A stretch of DNA of 64,000 bases, taken from positions 1 to 64,000 of the forward strand of contig NZ_CALSFU010000006.1 of assembly GCF_943737005.1 (NCBI RefSeq). Direction: 5' to 3'. The stretch comes from Achromobacter sp. Marseille-Q4962. Lineage in GTDB: Bacteria > Pseudomonadota > Gammaproteobacteria > Burkholderiales > Burkholderiaceae_B. Under the pieces are notes generated by a model that worked only from the letters and a program-made list of their open reading frames with translations, did not search any database and had not been told where the DNA came from. A program made the position numbers and the translations under genes. Shown here piece by piece: positions 1 through 8,312 of this stretch (the stretch's first letter is position 1; the number at the start of each line of letters is the position of its first letter).

Positions 1-785
1 GTGGGGGTGGGCGGGAGGTCGTCCTGGTGCATGATGCGGACGAAGGCGTCTTCGAGGTCCACCCCGCCCACGCGGGCGAGCAGCGCCTGCGTGGTGTCCA
101 GCGCCACGATGCGGCCGCCCTTGAGCATGGCGATGCGCCCGCACAGGGCCTCGGCCTCTTCGAGGTAGTGGGTGGTGAGCATGATGGTGTGGCCGGCCTT
201 GTTCAGCCGCGAGATGAACTCCCACAACGTGCGGCGCAGGTCCACGTCCACGCCCGCCGTGGGCTCGTCCAGCACGATGACCGGCGGGCGGTGCACCAGC
301 GCCTGCGCCACCAGCACGCGCCGCTTCATGCCGCCGGACAGTGCGCGCATGTTGTTGTCGGCCTTGTCGGCCAGCCCCAGGTTGTGGAGGATCTCGTCGA
401 TCCAGTCGTCGTTCTTGCGCAGCCCGAAATAGCCCGACTGGATGCGCAGCGTCTCGCGCACCGTGAAGAAGGGGTCGTACACCAGCTCCTGCGGCACCAC
501 GCCCAGGGCGCGCCGGGCCGACTTGTAGTCGGCCACGACGTCGTAGCCACAGACGCTGGCCCGGCCCGAGGTGGCGCGCGCCAGCCCGGCCAGGATGGAA
601 ATCAGCGTGGTCTTGCCGGCGCCGTTGGGGCCCAGCAGGCCGAAGAATTCGCCGTGGCCGATTTCGAGGCTGACGTTGTCCAGGGCCTGGAAGCCGGGGC
701 CGGGGGCGCGGCCGAGCAGCTTCTGCCACCCGCTTCGGCGCGGCGCGTAGATCTTGGAGACGTGTTCGAGACTGACGGCGGACAT
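1..785 (-). CDS. ABC transporter ATP-binding protein (YadG/DrrA-like), C-terminus outside window
   Basis: Nucleotide-binding subunit of an ABC-2 type exporter. It would energise a membrane partner expected just beyond the window edge. The reading frame opens at ATG 785 and runs off position 1, so only about 261 residues are seen. Visible motifs are Walker A GPNGAGKTT (about residues 52-60), signature LSGGMKRR, Walker B VIVLDEPTAGVD and the H-loop TTHYLEEAE. The signature and the GVD after Walker B match the drug/polysaccharide ABC-2 family. It lies downstream of mlaC in the same direction but behind a strong hairpin, and has its own -10 TATAAT. In related genomes an ABC-2 permease, bolA and murA follow (family knowledge). 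Substrate unknown. Confidence 0.9.
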   Translation of the reverse strand, partial: MSAVSLEHVSKIYAPRRSGWQKLLGRAPGPGFQALDNVSLEIGHGEFFGLLGPNGAGKTTLISILAGLARATSGRASVCGYDVVADYKSARRALGVVPQELVYDPFFTVRETLRIQSGYFGLRKNDDWIDEILHNLGLADKADNNMRALSGGMKRRVLVAQALVHRPPVIVLDEPTAGVDVDLRRTLWEFISRLNKAGHTIMLTTHYLEEAEALCGRIAMLKGGRIVALDTTQALLARVGGVDLEDAFVRIMHQDDLPPTP

Positions 786-821
786 GACGGCAGTGAGGGC
801 CCGGAAAAGAGCGAATCGCTC

Positions 822-827
822 ATTATA
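822..827 (-). promoter_or_regulatory. -10 element TATAAT upstream of the ABC ATPase gene
   Basis: A perfect TATAAT on the minus strand lies 37 bases before the ATG of the ABC ATPase gene. No good -35 is seen at 16-18 bases, so it may depend on an activator. It suggests the gene is transcribed separately from the mla operon. Confidence 0.45.
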
Positions 828-882
828 TAAGCGCCGTACGGCTCGCCGTCCGATGGCCCCGGCGCGGACAGGGACGGAACGC

Positions 883-911
883 CGGCGCGGGAGCCGCGGG
901 CTCCCGCGCCG
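883..911 (-). terminator. Strong hairpin after mlaC
   Basis: A perfect 13-bp stem (883-895 with 899-911) with a 3-nt GCG loop starts 10 bases after the mlaC stop codon. There is no U-run, so it may be an attenuating or mRNA 3'-end-stabilising structure rather than a classical terminator. Confidence 0.5.
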
Positions 912-920
912 CGCCCGTGC

Positions 921-1550
921 TTACTGGTTGCGCTGGTTGAGCGCGTTGATCAGGCCGTCGATGCCGTTCTGGTTGATCTGTTGCGCGAACTGGTTGCGGT
1001 AGTTCTCGATGAGCCAGATGCCTTCGACGTTCATGTCGTAGATCTTCCAGCCGTGGGCGGTCTTCTCCAGGCGGTAGTCCACGCCCACCGGCTGGCCGTT
1101 GTCCTGGGTGATGAGGGTGCGCACCACCACGTCGTCGGCGTTGGGGTCGCCGCGCAGCGGCAGCATCTTGACCTGCGTGCCGGCCGTCACGCGCGTGAGC
1201 GCGCCGCTGTAGGTGCGCACCAGGGTGCCGCGGAAGGCTGTCGCCAGGGCCTGCTTCTGCTGGTCGGTGGCCTGGCGCCAGTAGCGGCCCGCCGCCAGGC
1301 GGGTGGTCTTCATGAAATCGACGTAGGGCAGGATGTGCTGATCGACCACCTGGTTGATGCGGGCGGTGTTGCCCGCCTTGACGGCGCCGTCGGCCTTGAG
1401 CACGTTCAGGGCCTCGTCGGCGGCGGCCTGCACGAACTTGTCGGGCGGGCCGTTGGGGTCGGGTTTGGCATGGGCGGCCGCGGCGGCGGCCAGGCCCAGC
1501 AGGCCGGCGACGAACAGCCGTTGCAACAGGGAAAGAGGGGAAAACCGCAT
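921..1550 (-). CDS. mlaC: MlaC, periplasmic phospholipid-binding protein
   Basis: Periplasmic shuttle that carries phospholipid between the outer-membrane MlaA complex and the inner-membrane MlaFED transporter, keeping the outer membrane asymmetric (Ttg2D/MlaC family). The 209-residue product starts with a signal peptide (MRFSPLSLL...AAAAHA), followed by the typical helical MlaC fold with the motif VDFMKTTRLAAGRYWRQAT. I chose ATG 1550 because AAGGAG sits 10 bases upstream; a longer GTG start at 1571 would spoil the signal peptide. It is the last gene of the mlaFEDAC operon. No STAS gene (mlaB) follows. Confidence 0.93.
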   Translation of the reverse strand: MRFSPLSLLQRLFVAGLLGLAAAAAAHAKPDPNGPPDKFVQAAADEALNVLKADGAVKAGNTARINQVVDQHILPYVDFMKTTRLAAGRYWRQATDQQKQALATAFRGTLVRTYSGALTRVTAGTQVKMLPLRGDPNADDVVVRTLITQDNGQPVGVDYRLEKTAHGWKIYDMNVEGIWLIENYRNQFAQQINQNGIDGLINALNQRNQ

Positions 1551-1592
1551 GTAGGTATGCTCCTTGCTCACGTAGGGGGACGGCGGTCCGGC

Positions 1593-2450
1593 TTACCGCG
1601 GCGCCGAAACCGGGGGGGCCGCTTCCGGGAGGCCCGCTTCCGGGAGGCCCGCTTCCGGGGAATCCGTCTTCGGGGCGCCGGTTCCCGGGGCGGGCGCGGC
1701 GTCGTCCTCGTCGTCTTCGTAGTTGGGCAGCGTGGATTCGCTGTCCGTCTTGTGGCCCAGCACCATGGAGGCGCGGCGCTGCAGGTAGGCATCGCGCACG
1801 AAGCTGTACGGATCGAGCGCCACGCGGTCCACCGTGTCGGTCGCGTCCAGCAGGCTGGCGCGCGTGTCCACCACCTCGAGGCCCCACAGCGAGTTGCGCA
1901 GCGGCACGTTGTCGATGGCGCTCACGCCCATGTAGCCGTGTGCGCGGCCCTGCCAGTCGCCCACCAGGCCCACGCCGTCGCGCACCGTGGAGGCGCCGAA
2001 GAAGGGCAGCACCAGATAGGGGCCCTGGCCGAAGCCCCAGACGCCCAGCGTGGTGCCGAAATCGTTGGGGATCTTGCGGGCGCCGTTGGCCGAGGCCACG
2101 TCGAAGCAGCCGCCCACGCCCATCGTGGTGTTGAACAGGAAGCGGCCCAGCGTGTTGATGAAGTCGTGGCCGCGGCCCTGCAGGAAGCTGTTGGTGCCCG
2201 ACCAGAGGTCGTCCACGTTGTTGAAGATATTGTGCACGCAGGTGCGCACCGGCTGCGGCGTGACGTAGGTGTAGGCCTGGGCCACGGGCTTGAACAGCGC
2301 ACGGTCCACGGTGTCGTTGAACTTGTACACGCCCCGGTTGAAGCCTTCCCAGGGATCGCGCGGGTCCGGATTCGAGGACGCGGCGCAGCCGGCCAGCAGC
2401 GCGCCGGCTGCGGCGACAGTGGCAACGCGGGAAAGAGCTTGCATTTTCAT
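1593..2450 (-). CDS. mlaA: MlaA (VacJ), outer-membrane lipoprotein of phospholipid transport
   Basis: Ring-shaped outer-membrane lipoprotein that extracts phospholipid from the outer leaflet and passes it to MlaC. The 285-residue product has a lipoprotein signal with lipobox LLAGC (Cys22). It carries the VacJ hallmarks DPWEGFNRGVYKFND, NTLGRFLFNTTMGVGGCFD and GPYLVLPFFGAST. The last 45 residues are an acidic/proline-rich tail ending in a tandem EAGLP repeat encoded by a 15-bp DNA repeat. This tail is longer than in enteric MlaA and is probably disordered. It sits between mlaD and mlaC, an order common in Burkholderiales. Confidence 0.95.
   Translation of the reverse strand: MKMQALSRVATVAAAGALLAGCAASSNPDPRDPWEGFNRGVYKFNDTVDRALFKPVAQAYTYVTPQPVRTCVHNIFNNVDDLWSGTNSFLQGRGHDFINTLGRFLFNTTMGVGGCFDVASANGARKIPNDFGTTLGVWGFGQGPYLVLPFFGASTVRDGVGLVGDWQGRAHGYMGVSAIDNVPLRNSLWGLEVVDTRASLLDATDTVDRVALDPYSFVRDAYLQRRASMVLGHKTDSESTLPNYEDDEDDAAPAPGTGAPKTDSPEAGLPEAGLPEAAPPVSAPR
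1621..1660. repeat. 15-bp in-frame tandem repeat in the mlaA 3' end
   Basis: Unit GCTTCCGGGAGGCCC is repeated 2.7 times. It encodes the EAGLP repeats of the MlaA tail. Because 15 is a multiple of three, copy-number change would alter length without shifting frame. Confidence 0.85.
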
Positions 2451-2519
2451 GATGTGGGGATCCCTATCGGTAATTTCTTATTCGTGTCGCTGCGCGCCGG
2501 CGCGGTCCGGCCTTGTTGT

Positions 2520-3023
2520 TCAGGGGGCCTTGGGCGCGGCATCGGCGCCGCCGCCCTGGCTGGTGCCCGACTTTTCCGCCGACCCGTACAGGAACTGGCT
2601 GATGAGCTGCTCCAGCACCACGGCGCTTTGTGTATAGCGGATTTTTCCGCCGTCGGTAAAGTTCTCCTCGTCGCTGCCGGCGGTCAGGCCCAGGTATTGC
2701 TCGCCCAGCAGGCCGGAGGTCAGGATGGCGGCCGAGGTGTCCTTCGGAAACTGGTACGCCTTTTCGAGGTCGACCGACACCACGGCCTGGAAGGTCTTGT
2801 CGTCGAAGGAGATGCCGGACACCCGGCCCACCACCACGCCCGCGCTTTTCACGGGCGCGCGCACCTTCAGGCCGCCCACGTTGTCGAAGTTGGCGGTCAG
2901 CGTGTAGGTGGGGGCGAAGGAAAAGCTGCTCAGGTTGCCGGCGCGCAAAGCCAGGAACACCAAGGCGGCCGCGCCCAGCAGCACGAACAGGCCCACCCAG
3001 AAATCGGTTTTTTCGCGTGACAT
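2520..3023 (-). CDS. mlaD: MlaD, MCE-domain substrate-binding subunit
   Basis: Inner-membrane-anchored MCE protein that forms the periplasmic hexameric ring of the MlaFED transporter and accepts lipid from MlaC. The 167-residue product has one N-terminal membrane helix (about residues 8-27, FWVGLFVLLGAAALVFLAL). An MCE domain follows (about 35-115), with YTLTANFDNVGGLKVRAPVK and GVVVGRV typical of the family. The low-complexity C-terminus is Gly/Ala-rich. It lies 15 bases after mlaE in the same direction. Confidence 0.95.
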   Translation of the reverse strand: MSREKTDFWVGLFVLLGAAALVFLALRAGNLSSFSFAPTYTLTANFDNVGGLKVRAPVKSAGVVVGRVSGISFDDKTFQAVVSVDLEKAYQFPKDTSAAILTSGLLGEQYLGLTAGSDEENFTDGGKIRYTQSAVVLEQLISQFLYGSAEKSGTSQGGGADAAPKAP

Positions 3024-3038
3024 GATTCGTTATCCGTT

Positions 3039-3827
3039 TCAGTTTCCAAACATCAGGGCCGTGAGCAGGAAGTCCAGGCCCAGCACCGCCAGCGAGCCCA
3101 CCACCACGGTGCGCGTGGTGGCGCGGGCCACGCCCTCGGGGGTGGGGCGCGCCTGCCAGCCCTCGTAGAGCGCCACCAGCGTGACGGTGACGCCGAACAC
3201 CAGGCTCTTGATGACGCCGTTGGCCACGTCGCTCCAGACGTCCACGCCATTCTGCATCTGCGACCAGAACGCCCCGGCGTCCACGCCGATGAGCGCCACG
3301 CCCACGACCCAGCCGCCCAGGATGCCCACCATGGAGAACACCGAGGCCAGGATGGGCATGGCGACGATGCCGCCCCATAGCCGGGGCACCAGCACGCGGC
3401 GCATGGGGTCCACGGCCATGACCTCCATGGCGGCGAGCTGCTCGCCGGCCTTCATCAGGCCGATTTCGGCCGTCAGCGAGGTGCCCGCCCGGCCCGCGAA
3501 GAGCAGCGCCGTCACCACGGGGCCCAGTTCGCGCACCAGGGACAGCGCCACCAGCAGGCCCAGGGCCTCCTCGGAGCCGTAGCGGTTCAGCGTGTAATAG
3601 CCCTGCAGGCCCAGCACGAAGCCCACGAACATGCCGGACACGGCAATGATGAGCAGCGAATAGTTGCCGATGAAGTGGATCTGCTGCGACACCAGGCGGG
3701 GCCGCGACAGCGCAATGCCGCTGCGCGCCAGCATGGCGCCGAAGAAGCGGGTGAAGTAGCCCACGCCGCTTACCTGGGCGCGGGCCCAGCCGCCCAGCGC
3801 GCCGATGGCCTTGAGGGGGCCGCTCAT
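3039..3827 (-). CDS. mlaE: MlaE, permease of the phospholipid ABC transporter
   Basis: Integral membrane permease (MlaE/Ttg2B family, 262 residues) that forms the lipid pathway with MlaD on its periplasmic side and MlaF in the cytoplasm. It has five to six hydrophobic segments and the family motifs LFAGRAGTSLTAEIG and MEVMAVDP. I chose ATG 3827 because it overlaps the mlaF stop (ATGA) and is preceded by AGGAGG. A longer open frame to 3854 lacks these signals. Confidence 0.95.
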   Translation of the reverse strand: MSGPLKAIGALGGWARAQVSGVGYFTRFFGAMLARSGIALSRPRLVSQQIHFIGNYSLLIIAVSGMFVGFVLGLQGYYTLNRYGSEEALGLLVALSLVRELGPVVTALLFAGRAGTSLTAEIGLMKAGEQLAAMEVMAVDPMRRVLVPRLWGGIVAMPILASVFSMVGILGGWVVGVALIGVDAGAFWSQMQNGVDVWSDVANGVIKSLVFGVTVTLVALYEGWQARPTPEGVARATTRTVVVGSLAVLGLDFLLTALMFGN

Positions 3828-4657
3828 GCCTTGCCTCCTTGTTGCGACAGCCATTTCCGGAAAGCCGGCGTCTCGGGGTAGTGGAACGCCACCGGGCCGT
3901 CCGGCTCGCCGCGCAGGAACTGCTGCACGTAGGGGTCGCCCGAGGCCGAGAGCACGTCGGGCGTGCCGGCGGCCTTGAGCTCGCCCTGGCCCACCAGATA
4001 CACCTGGTCGGCGATGGCGAAAGACTCGTGCACGTCGTGGGTGATCAGCACCGAGGCACAGCCCAGCCGGTCCGCCAGGTCGCGGATGAGGCGGGCGGTG
4101 ACGCCCAGCGAGATCGGGTCCAGCCCCGCGAAGGGCTCGTCATAGAGAATGAGCTCGGGCTCCAGCACCACCGCGCGGGCCAGCGCCACGCGGCGCGCCA
4201 TGCCGCCCGATATCTCGGACACTTTCAGGTGAGCGGCCGCCCGCAGGCCCACGGCGTCGAGCTTGTCGAGCACGCGCTCGACGACTTCCGCGTCGCTGGC
4301 GCGCGTGTGCTCGCGCAGCGGGAAGGCCACGTTTTCGAAGACGTTGAGATCGGTGAACAGCGCGCCCTGCTGGAACAGCACGCCCATGCGCTGGCGCAGG
4401 GCCTGCAGTTCGGCGGCGCCGGCCTGGCCGATGTCCTGGCCGAAGACCACGACCTTGCCGCGCTGCGCCTGGATCTGGCCCGTGGCCGCGCGCAGCAGCG
4501 TCGTCTTGCCGGAGCCGGATCCGCCCATGATGGCCACCACCTGTCCGGCCCGGACATCCATGGAGATGCCGCGCAGCACGGTGAAATCACCGTAGCCGAG
4601 CGCGACGTCGTGCAGGCGCAGGGCGAATTCCGAAGTGCTGCGGGAGTGAGCGGGCAT
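3824..4657 (-). CDS. mlaF: MlaF, ATPase of the phospholipid ABC transporter
   Basis: Cytoplasmic ATPase that powers phospholipid transport with MlaE and MlaD. The 277-residue product shows Walker A GGSGSGKTT (about residues 45-53), Q-loop LFQQGALF, signature EISGGMARR and Walker B LILYDEPFAGLD, and the H-loop ITHDVHES. It is the first gene of the operon and is coupled to mlaE by a 4-bp overlap. ATG 4657 is preferred over an in-frame TTG two codons upstream; neither has a strong ribosome-binding site. Confidence 0.94.
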   Translation of the reverse strand: MPAHSRSTSEFALRLHDVALGYGDFTVLRGISMDVRAGQVVAIMGGSGSGKTTLLRAATGQIQAQRGKVVVFGQDIGQAGAAELQALRQRMGVLFQQGALFTDLNVFENVAFPLREHTRASDAEVVERVLDKLDAVGLRAAAHLKVSEISGGMARRVALARAVVLEPELILYDEPFAGLDPISLGVTARLIRDLADRLGCASVLITHDVHESFAIADQVYLVGQGELKAAGTPDVLSASGDPYVQQFLRGEPDGPVAFHYPETPAFRKWLSQQGGKA

Positions 4658-4822
4658 GGACAACGATAGGGGTTCCAGTTCCGGGGACGGAGCAAGCCCC
4701 GCGGCCCCGAATGCGCTCGGCCTCGGGCGGGGCCGGCGCTTGCGCGGCGGGCCGCGCCGGCAAGCGCCCGGTTATTCGGATGCCGGGGTGGGGAATTCCC
4801 TGCTTCCCGGCGGCGAGGCGCC

Positions 4823-4850
4823 ATTGTAGCCGGTCGCCCCGATGCCACAA
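4823..4850 (-). promoter_or_regulatory. Candidate sigma-70 promoter of the mla operon
   Basis: On the minus strand, -35 TTGTGG (4850-4845) and -10 TACAAT (4828-4823) are separated by 16 bases, about 165 bases before mlaF. It lies in the gap between the nitronate monooxygenase 3' end and mlaF. Confidence 0.5.
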
Positions 4851-4931
4851 TCCGAGGCGTCACGATTGGAACAGTGTTTTCGCAGCCGGGAACAATGCGC
4901 TTGCCGGCACGGCCCGCCGCGGCGCAAGCGG

Positions 4932-5999
4932 TCAGCCGCCCGCGCGGCGCCGGGCGTCGGCCAGCTCGGCCGCCAGGCGGGCCACCAGGGCCGCCGTGGA
5001 TTCGCGGCGCGCCAGGGGCGCGCCCTGGCCGGCCCAGAGCGAAAGCACCGAGATGTCGCCCAGCCTGGCGCCGGCCGTGCGCATGGGCCGGGTCAGCGCA
5101 TTTTGCTGCGGGTAAGGATAAATATCGGCGGAGATGGCGTCGGTTTCGCGCATGAAATCGTTGACCAGCCCGCGCGCGGGCCGGCCGGAGTAGGCCCGGG
5201 TGATGCGCGACTGCTCGGCCTGCGACGCTGGCAGCGCGGCCTTGTAGGCTTCGGGAATGCCGCTTTCGTCGGCGCACAGGAAGGCCGTGCCCATCTGCGC
5301 GGCCTGCGCGCCCAGGGCCAGCGCCGCCGCAATGCCGCGGCCGTCCATGATGCCGCCCGAGGCGATCACCGGAATGCGCAGCGCGTCGGCGACCTGCGGC
5401 ACCAATGCCATGGTGCCAATCAGGGCGCTGTCGAAATCGTCCAGGAAGGTGCCGCGGTGCCCGCCGGCTTCCGCGCCCTGGGCCACCACCGCGTCCACGC
5501 CGTCTTCCTGCAGCGCCAGGGCCTCGCGCACCGTGGTGGCGGTGCCCACGGTGAGAATGCCCAGCTCGCGGCAGCGCGCCAGCGCCTCGCGGGGCATGCG
5601 GCCGAACGTGAAGCTGAACACCGCCGGCCGCACCCGCAGCACGGCCTCGATCTGCCCGGGCAGCAGGTCGGCCTGGGGGCCGGGCGCCTCGGGCGCCGGC
5701 AGACCCAGCCGCGCATGGAAGCGGGCCAGCAGCGCCAGCATGTTTCCGCCGTCTCCGCGCATGGGCTGCTCGGGAACCGCGGCGAACAGGTTGATGGCGA
5801 AAGGCCGCGGCGTGCGTTCGCGGATCGCGGCCGCGGCGGCCTCGATCTGCGCGGCGCCGAGGTAGGCGGCGCCCAGCGATCCCAGGCATCCCGCCCTGGA
5901 CGCTTCGGACACCAGTTCCACCGTGGTCGCGCCGCCCGCCATGGGCGCCTGGATGATGGGATGTTCGAGTGGCAGCAGGTCTTGCAGGGGAGTGGCCAT
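4932..5999 (-). CDS. Nitronate monooxygenase-like FMN protein
   Basis: FMN-dependent TIM-barrel enzyme of the nitronate monooxygenase (2-nitropropane dioxygenase) family, which oxidises alkyl nitronates such as propionate-3-nitronate. The 355-residue product shows the N-terminal PIIQAPMAGG flavin-binding stretch, the GAEAGGHRG motif around residue 175, PVIASGGIMDGRGIAAALALGA and MGTAFL. Start ATG 5999 has AGGAG 8 bases upstream. The Bug receptor gene is 20 bases upstream in the same direction, so the two are probably cotranscribed. The true substrate is not fixed by sequence; related enoyl-ACP reductases (FabK) share this fold. Confidence 0.85.
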   Translation of the reverse strand: MATPLQDLLPLEHPIIQAPMAGGATTVELVSEASRAGCLGSLGAAYLGAAQIEAAAAAIRERTPRPFAINLFAAVPEQPMRGDGGNMLALLARFHARLGLPAPEAPGPQADLLPGQIEAVLRVRPAVFSFTFGRMPREALARCRELGILTVGTATTVREALALQEDGVDAVVAQGAEAGGHRGTFLDDFDSALIGTMALVPQVADALRIPVIASGGIMDGRGIAAALALGAQAAQMGTAFLCADESGIPEAYKAALPASQAEQSRITRAYSGRPARGLVNDFMRETDAISADIYPYPQQNALTRPMRTAGARLGDISVLSLWAGQGAPLARRESTAALVARLAAELADARRRAGG

Positions 6000-6019
6000 G
6001 GGATTGCTCCTGGAAGGGC

Positions 6020-7000
6020 TTATTGGAGCTGGATGTTTCCAGCCTTGATGACGTGCGCCCACTTCTCGGTTTCGCGCTTGATGAAGTCGCCGAATTCCTC
6101 GGGCGTGCCGCCGCCGGCCTGGCTGCCGGTGTCGGCGATGGCCTTCTGGACGTCGGGCTCCTTCAGGATGCGGTTGAACTCCGCATTGAGCTTGGCGATG
6201 ATGGGCGCCGGGGTGCCGGCCGGGGCGACGATGCCCTGCCAGTTGTACGATTCGAAGCCGGGCAGGCCGGATTCGGCCATGGTCGGCACGTCGGGCAGCA
6301 CGGCCAGGCGCTTGGCCGAGGTGACGGCAATGGGGTGGATTTTCTTGCCCTGGATGGCGGGCAGCGCCGAATAGCCCATTTCGAACATCATCGCGATATG
6401 GCCGCCCATCAGGTCGGTGGCGGCGAGGCTGCCGCCCTTGTAGGGCACGTGCACGATGTCGATCCTGGCCTGTTCGCGGAACATTTCTCCCGACAGGTGG
6501 TGCGCGCCGCCCACGCCCGACGAGCCGAACGACAGCTTGCCCGGTTCTTTCCGGGCCAGGGCGATCAGGTCCTGCAGGTTCTTGACGGGCAGTTCGTTGT
6601 TGACGCTCAGCACCAGCGGGCTGTTCTCGATCAGGATGATCGGCGCCAGGTCTTTCTGCGGATCGTAGGGCAGCTCCTTCATCAGCGACGGGTTCACCGC
6701 CATGGGCGCCAGGTTGCCGGTGCCGATGGTGTAGCCGTCGGGGGCGGCCTTGGCGATCAGGTTGGTTCCCACCACGCCGCCGGCGCCGGCCTTGTTCTCG
6801 ACCACCACGGGCTGGCCCAGCGATTCGCCCAGCTTGCGCGCCAGCAGGCGCACGCGCGTGTCGGCAAAGCCGCCGGGCGCGTAGGGCACGATCATGGTGA
6901 TGGGCTTGGTCGGCCAGTCGGCGGTCTGCGCTTGCGCGGCTCCGCAAAGGGCTGCGGTGGCGGCCAGTGCCGCGATCAGGGGGCGCAGGGGTTTCATCAT
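6020..7000 (-). CDS. Bug-family solute receptor (tripartite tricarboxylate transporter type)
   Basis: Periplasmic solute-binding protein of the Bug/TctC family, greatly expanded in Bordetella and relatives. These bind carboxylates, amino acids or nicotinate-like ligands. The 326-residue product has a signal peptide (cleavage after AAQA), then WPTKPITMIVPYAPGG, the glycine-rich AGAGGVVGTN and FGSSGVGGAHHLSGEMF, all family hallmarks. No TctA/TctB membrane partners are adjacent, so it is an orphan receptor as most Bug proteins are. Linkage to the nitronate monooxygenase gene suggests a shared substrate, but this is inference. Confidence 0.92.
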   Translation of the reverse strand: MMKPLRPLIAALAATAALCGAAQAQTADWPTKPITMIVPYAPGGFADTRVRLLARKLGESLGQPVVVENKAGAGGVVGTNLIAKAAPDGYTIGTGNLAPMAVNPSLMKELPYDPQKDLAPIILIENSPLVLSVNNELPVKNLQDLIALARKEPGKLSFGSSGVGGAHHLSGEMFREQARIDIVHVPYKGGSLAATDLMGGHIAMMFEMGYSALPAIQGKKIHPIAVTSAKRLAVLPDVPTMAESGLPGFESYNWQGIVAPAGTPAPIIAKLNAEFNRILKEPDVQKAIADTGSQAGGGTPEEFGDFIKRETEKWAHVIKAGNIQLQ

Positions 7001-7032
7001 GGGACTCCTCTTTCTGTCTCGCTATTTCTATG

Positions 7033-7056
7033 AACGGGCCGGTTGTCCGGCCCGTT
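7033..7056. terminator. Hairpin between the Bug receptor and MFS genes
   Basis: A perfect 10-bp stem (AACGGGCCGG with CCGGCCCGTT) and 4-nt loop start 3 bases after the MFS stop. No U-run follows on the minus strand, so it is a likely but weak terminator for the MFS gene. Confidence 0.5.
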
Positions 7057-7059
7057 GCA

Positions 7060-8247
7060 TTATGCCTTTTCGCGGCATGTCCCCAGGCGCCAGGCCGACG
7101 CCGCCAACAGCAGCGCCGCGCCGGCCAGCGCCTGAGGCAGGTCCGCGCCCAGCCGTTGCGCCCAGGACGCGGCCAGCGGTCCCAGCATCTGGCCGGCGGC
7201 GAATGCCGAGGTCAGCAGCGCGGCCGCGCGCGGCGCCTGGGCCCCGGCCGCGCGCCTGGCGGCCAGGATGCCCGCCTGCGTAATGACCATGAAAGTGCCG
7301 CCCACCAGCAGCGCCGCCAGCACCACGGCCGCCAGGCTGTGCCACCCCGCCGCGGCCAGCATGCCCAGCGCCATCAGCCACTGCGCCGCCCGCCACAGCC
7401 CGATTTCGTCCGCCCGCCGCGCCAGGCGGGGCGCGGCCAGGCAGGACAGCATGGCGGCCAGGCCGAACGCGGGCCAGGCCCACCCGAAGACCGCGGGATC
7501 CGGCACGATGTCCTTGGCCATGGCCGGCAGGAACGTTGCGGGCACGATGTATCCCGCGCCGAAAATGCCGTAGTGCAGGGCCATCCGCCGTACCCGCGGC
7601 GGCAGCGGCGCGCGCGGCGGCAGCGCCTGCGGCCCGGCGGGTGCGCCGCTCATGCCGCGCAGCAGGCGGGGCAGGGCGGCGGCCGACAGCCCCAGGGCCA
7701 GCGCGCCCAGCGCGATCCAGCTCGCCTGGGCGCTGGCGTGGCGGGCCATGAGCGCCAGGCAGGCCAGGCCGGTCAGGGCGATGCCCGCGCCCACGCCCGC
7801 AAACGCCAGCGCCGCGGCTCCCGGCTCGCGCGGGTCGCCGGCCGGCACCGGCCGCCAGGCCGCCACGCAGATGAACGCGCTGGCGCTGGCGTAGCCCGCG
7901 GCCAGCCGCAGCAGGGCCCAGACCGCGACGCCTTGCGCGCCGGCCATCGCCAGCGTGAGCGCGGCCACCGCGGCCAGGCTGGCCGCCAGCACCGCGCGCA
8001 GGCGGCGGATCGGCCAGGCAACGGCCGCGAGCGCGCCCAGCAGGTAGCCGGCATAGTTGGCCGAGGCGAGCAGGCTGCCCTGCGCCAGAGACAGGCCGGC
8101 CTCCTGCGCCATCTGGGGCCAGACCGGCGTGAAGGCAAAGCGGCCGATGCCCATGGCGGCGGCCAGGGCCAGGGCGGCGGGCCAGGCCAGGCGGGCCGCG
8201 CCGGCGGACGGGACAGATGCGGAAACGGAGGCGGGAGGCGTAGACAT
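7060..8247 (-). CDS. MFS transporter, YbfB/YjiJ type
   Basis: Twelve-helix major facilitator protein of 395 residues. The N-terminal AAAMGIGRFAFTPVWPQMAQEAGLS motif is characteristic of the YbfB/YjiJ branch (arabinose-efflux-like annotation in databases; substrate unknown). The FGWAWPAFGLAAMLSC segment opens the second half of the bundle. It is divergent from the LysR gene at 8313 across a 65-bp AT-rich gap with palindromes. The LysR protein is therefore its most likely regulator. Confidence 0.85.
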   Translation of the reverse strand: MSTPPASVSASVPSAGAARLAWPAALALAAAMGIGRFAFTPVWPQMAQEAGLSLAQGSLLASANYAGYLLGALAAVAWPIRRLRAVLAASLAAVAALTLAMAGAQGVAVWALLRLAAGYASASAFICVAAWRPVPAGDPREPGAAALAFAGVGAGIALTGLACLALMARHASAQASWIALGALALGLSAAALPRLLRGMSGAPAGPQALPPRAPLPPRVRRMALHYGIFGAGYIVPATFLPAMAKDIVPDPAVFGWAWPAFGLAAMLSCLAAPRLARRADEIGLWRAAQWLMALGMLAAAGWHSLAAVVLAALLVGGTFMVITQAGILAARRAAGAQAPRAAALLTSAFAAGQMLGPLAASWAQRLGADLPQALAGAALLLAASAWRLGTCREKA

Positions 8248-8284
8248 GCCGCCTAATCTACGTCTGTACTAATATCTTTAATAG

Positions 8285-8308
8285 TGAATTATTCAGAACT
8301 CTAGTTCT
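8285..8308. promoter_or_regulatory. Overlapping palindromes between the MFS and LysR genes
   Basis: TGAAT-T-ATTCA (8285-8295) runs into AGAACT-CT-AGTTCT (8295-8308), ending 4 bases before the lysR ATG. LysR-type sites are short dyads of this kind (T-N11-A). The position suits autoregulation and control of the divergent exporter. Confidence 0.5.
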
Positions 8309-8312
8309 TGAA

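Noticed and set aside
4932-6947. 671-residue continuous frame covering nitronate monooxygenase plus upstream sequence
   Set aside because: The part upstream of 5999 is a shadow of the Bug receptor gene; the enzyme has a good start and ribosome site at 5999.
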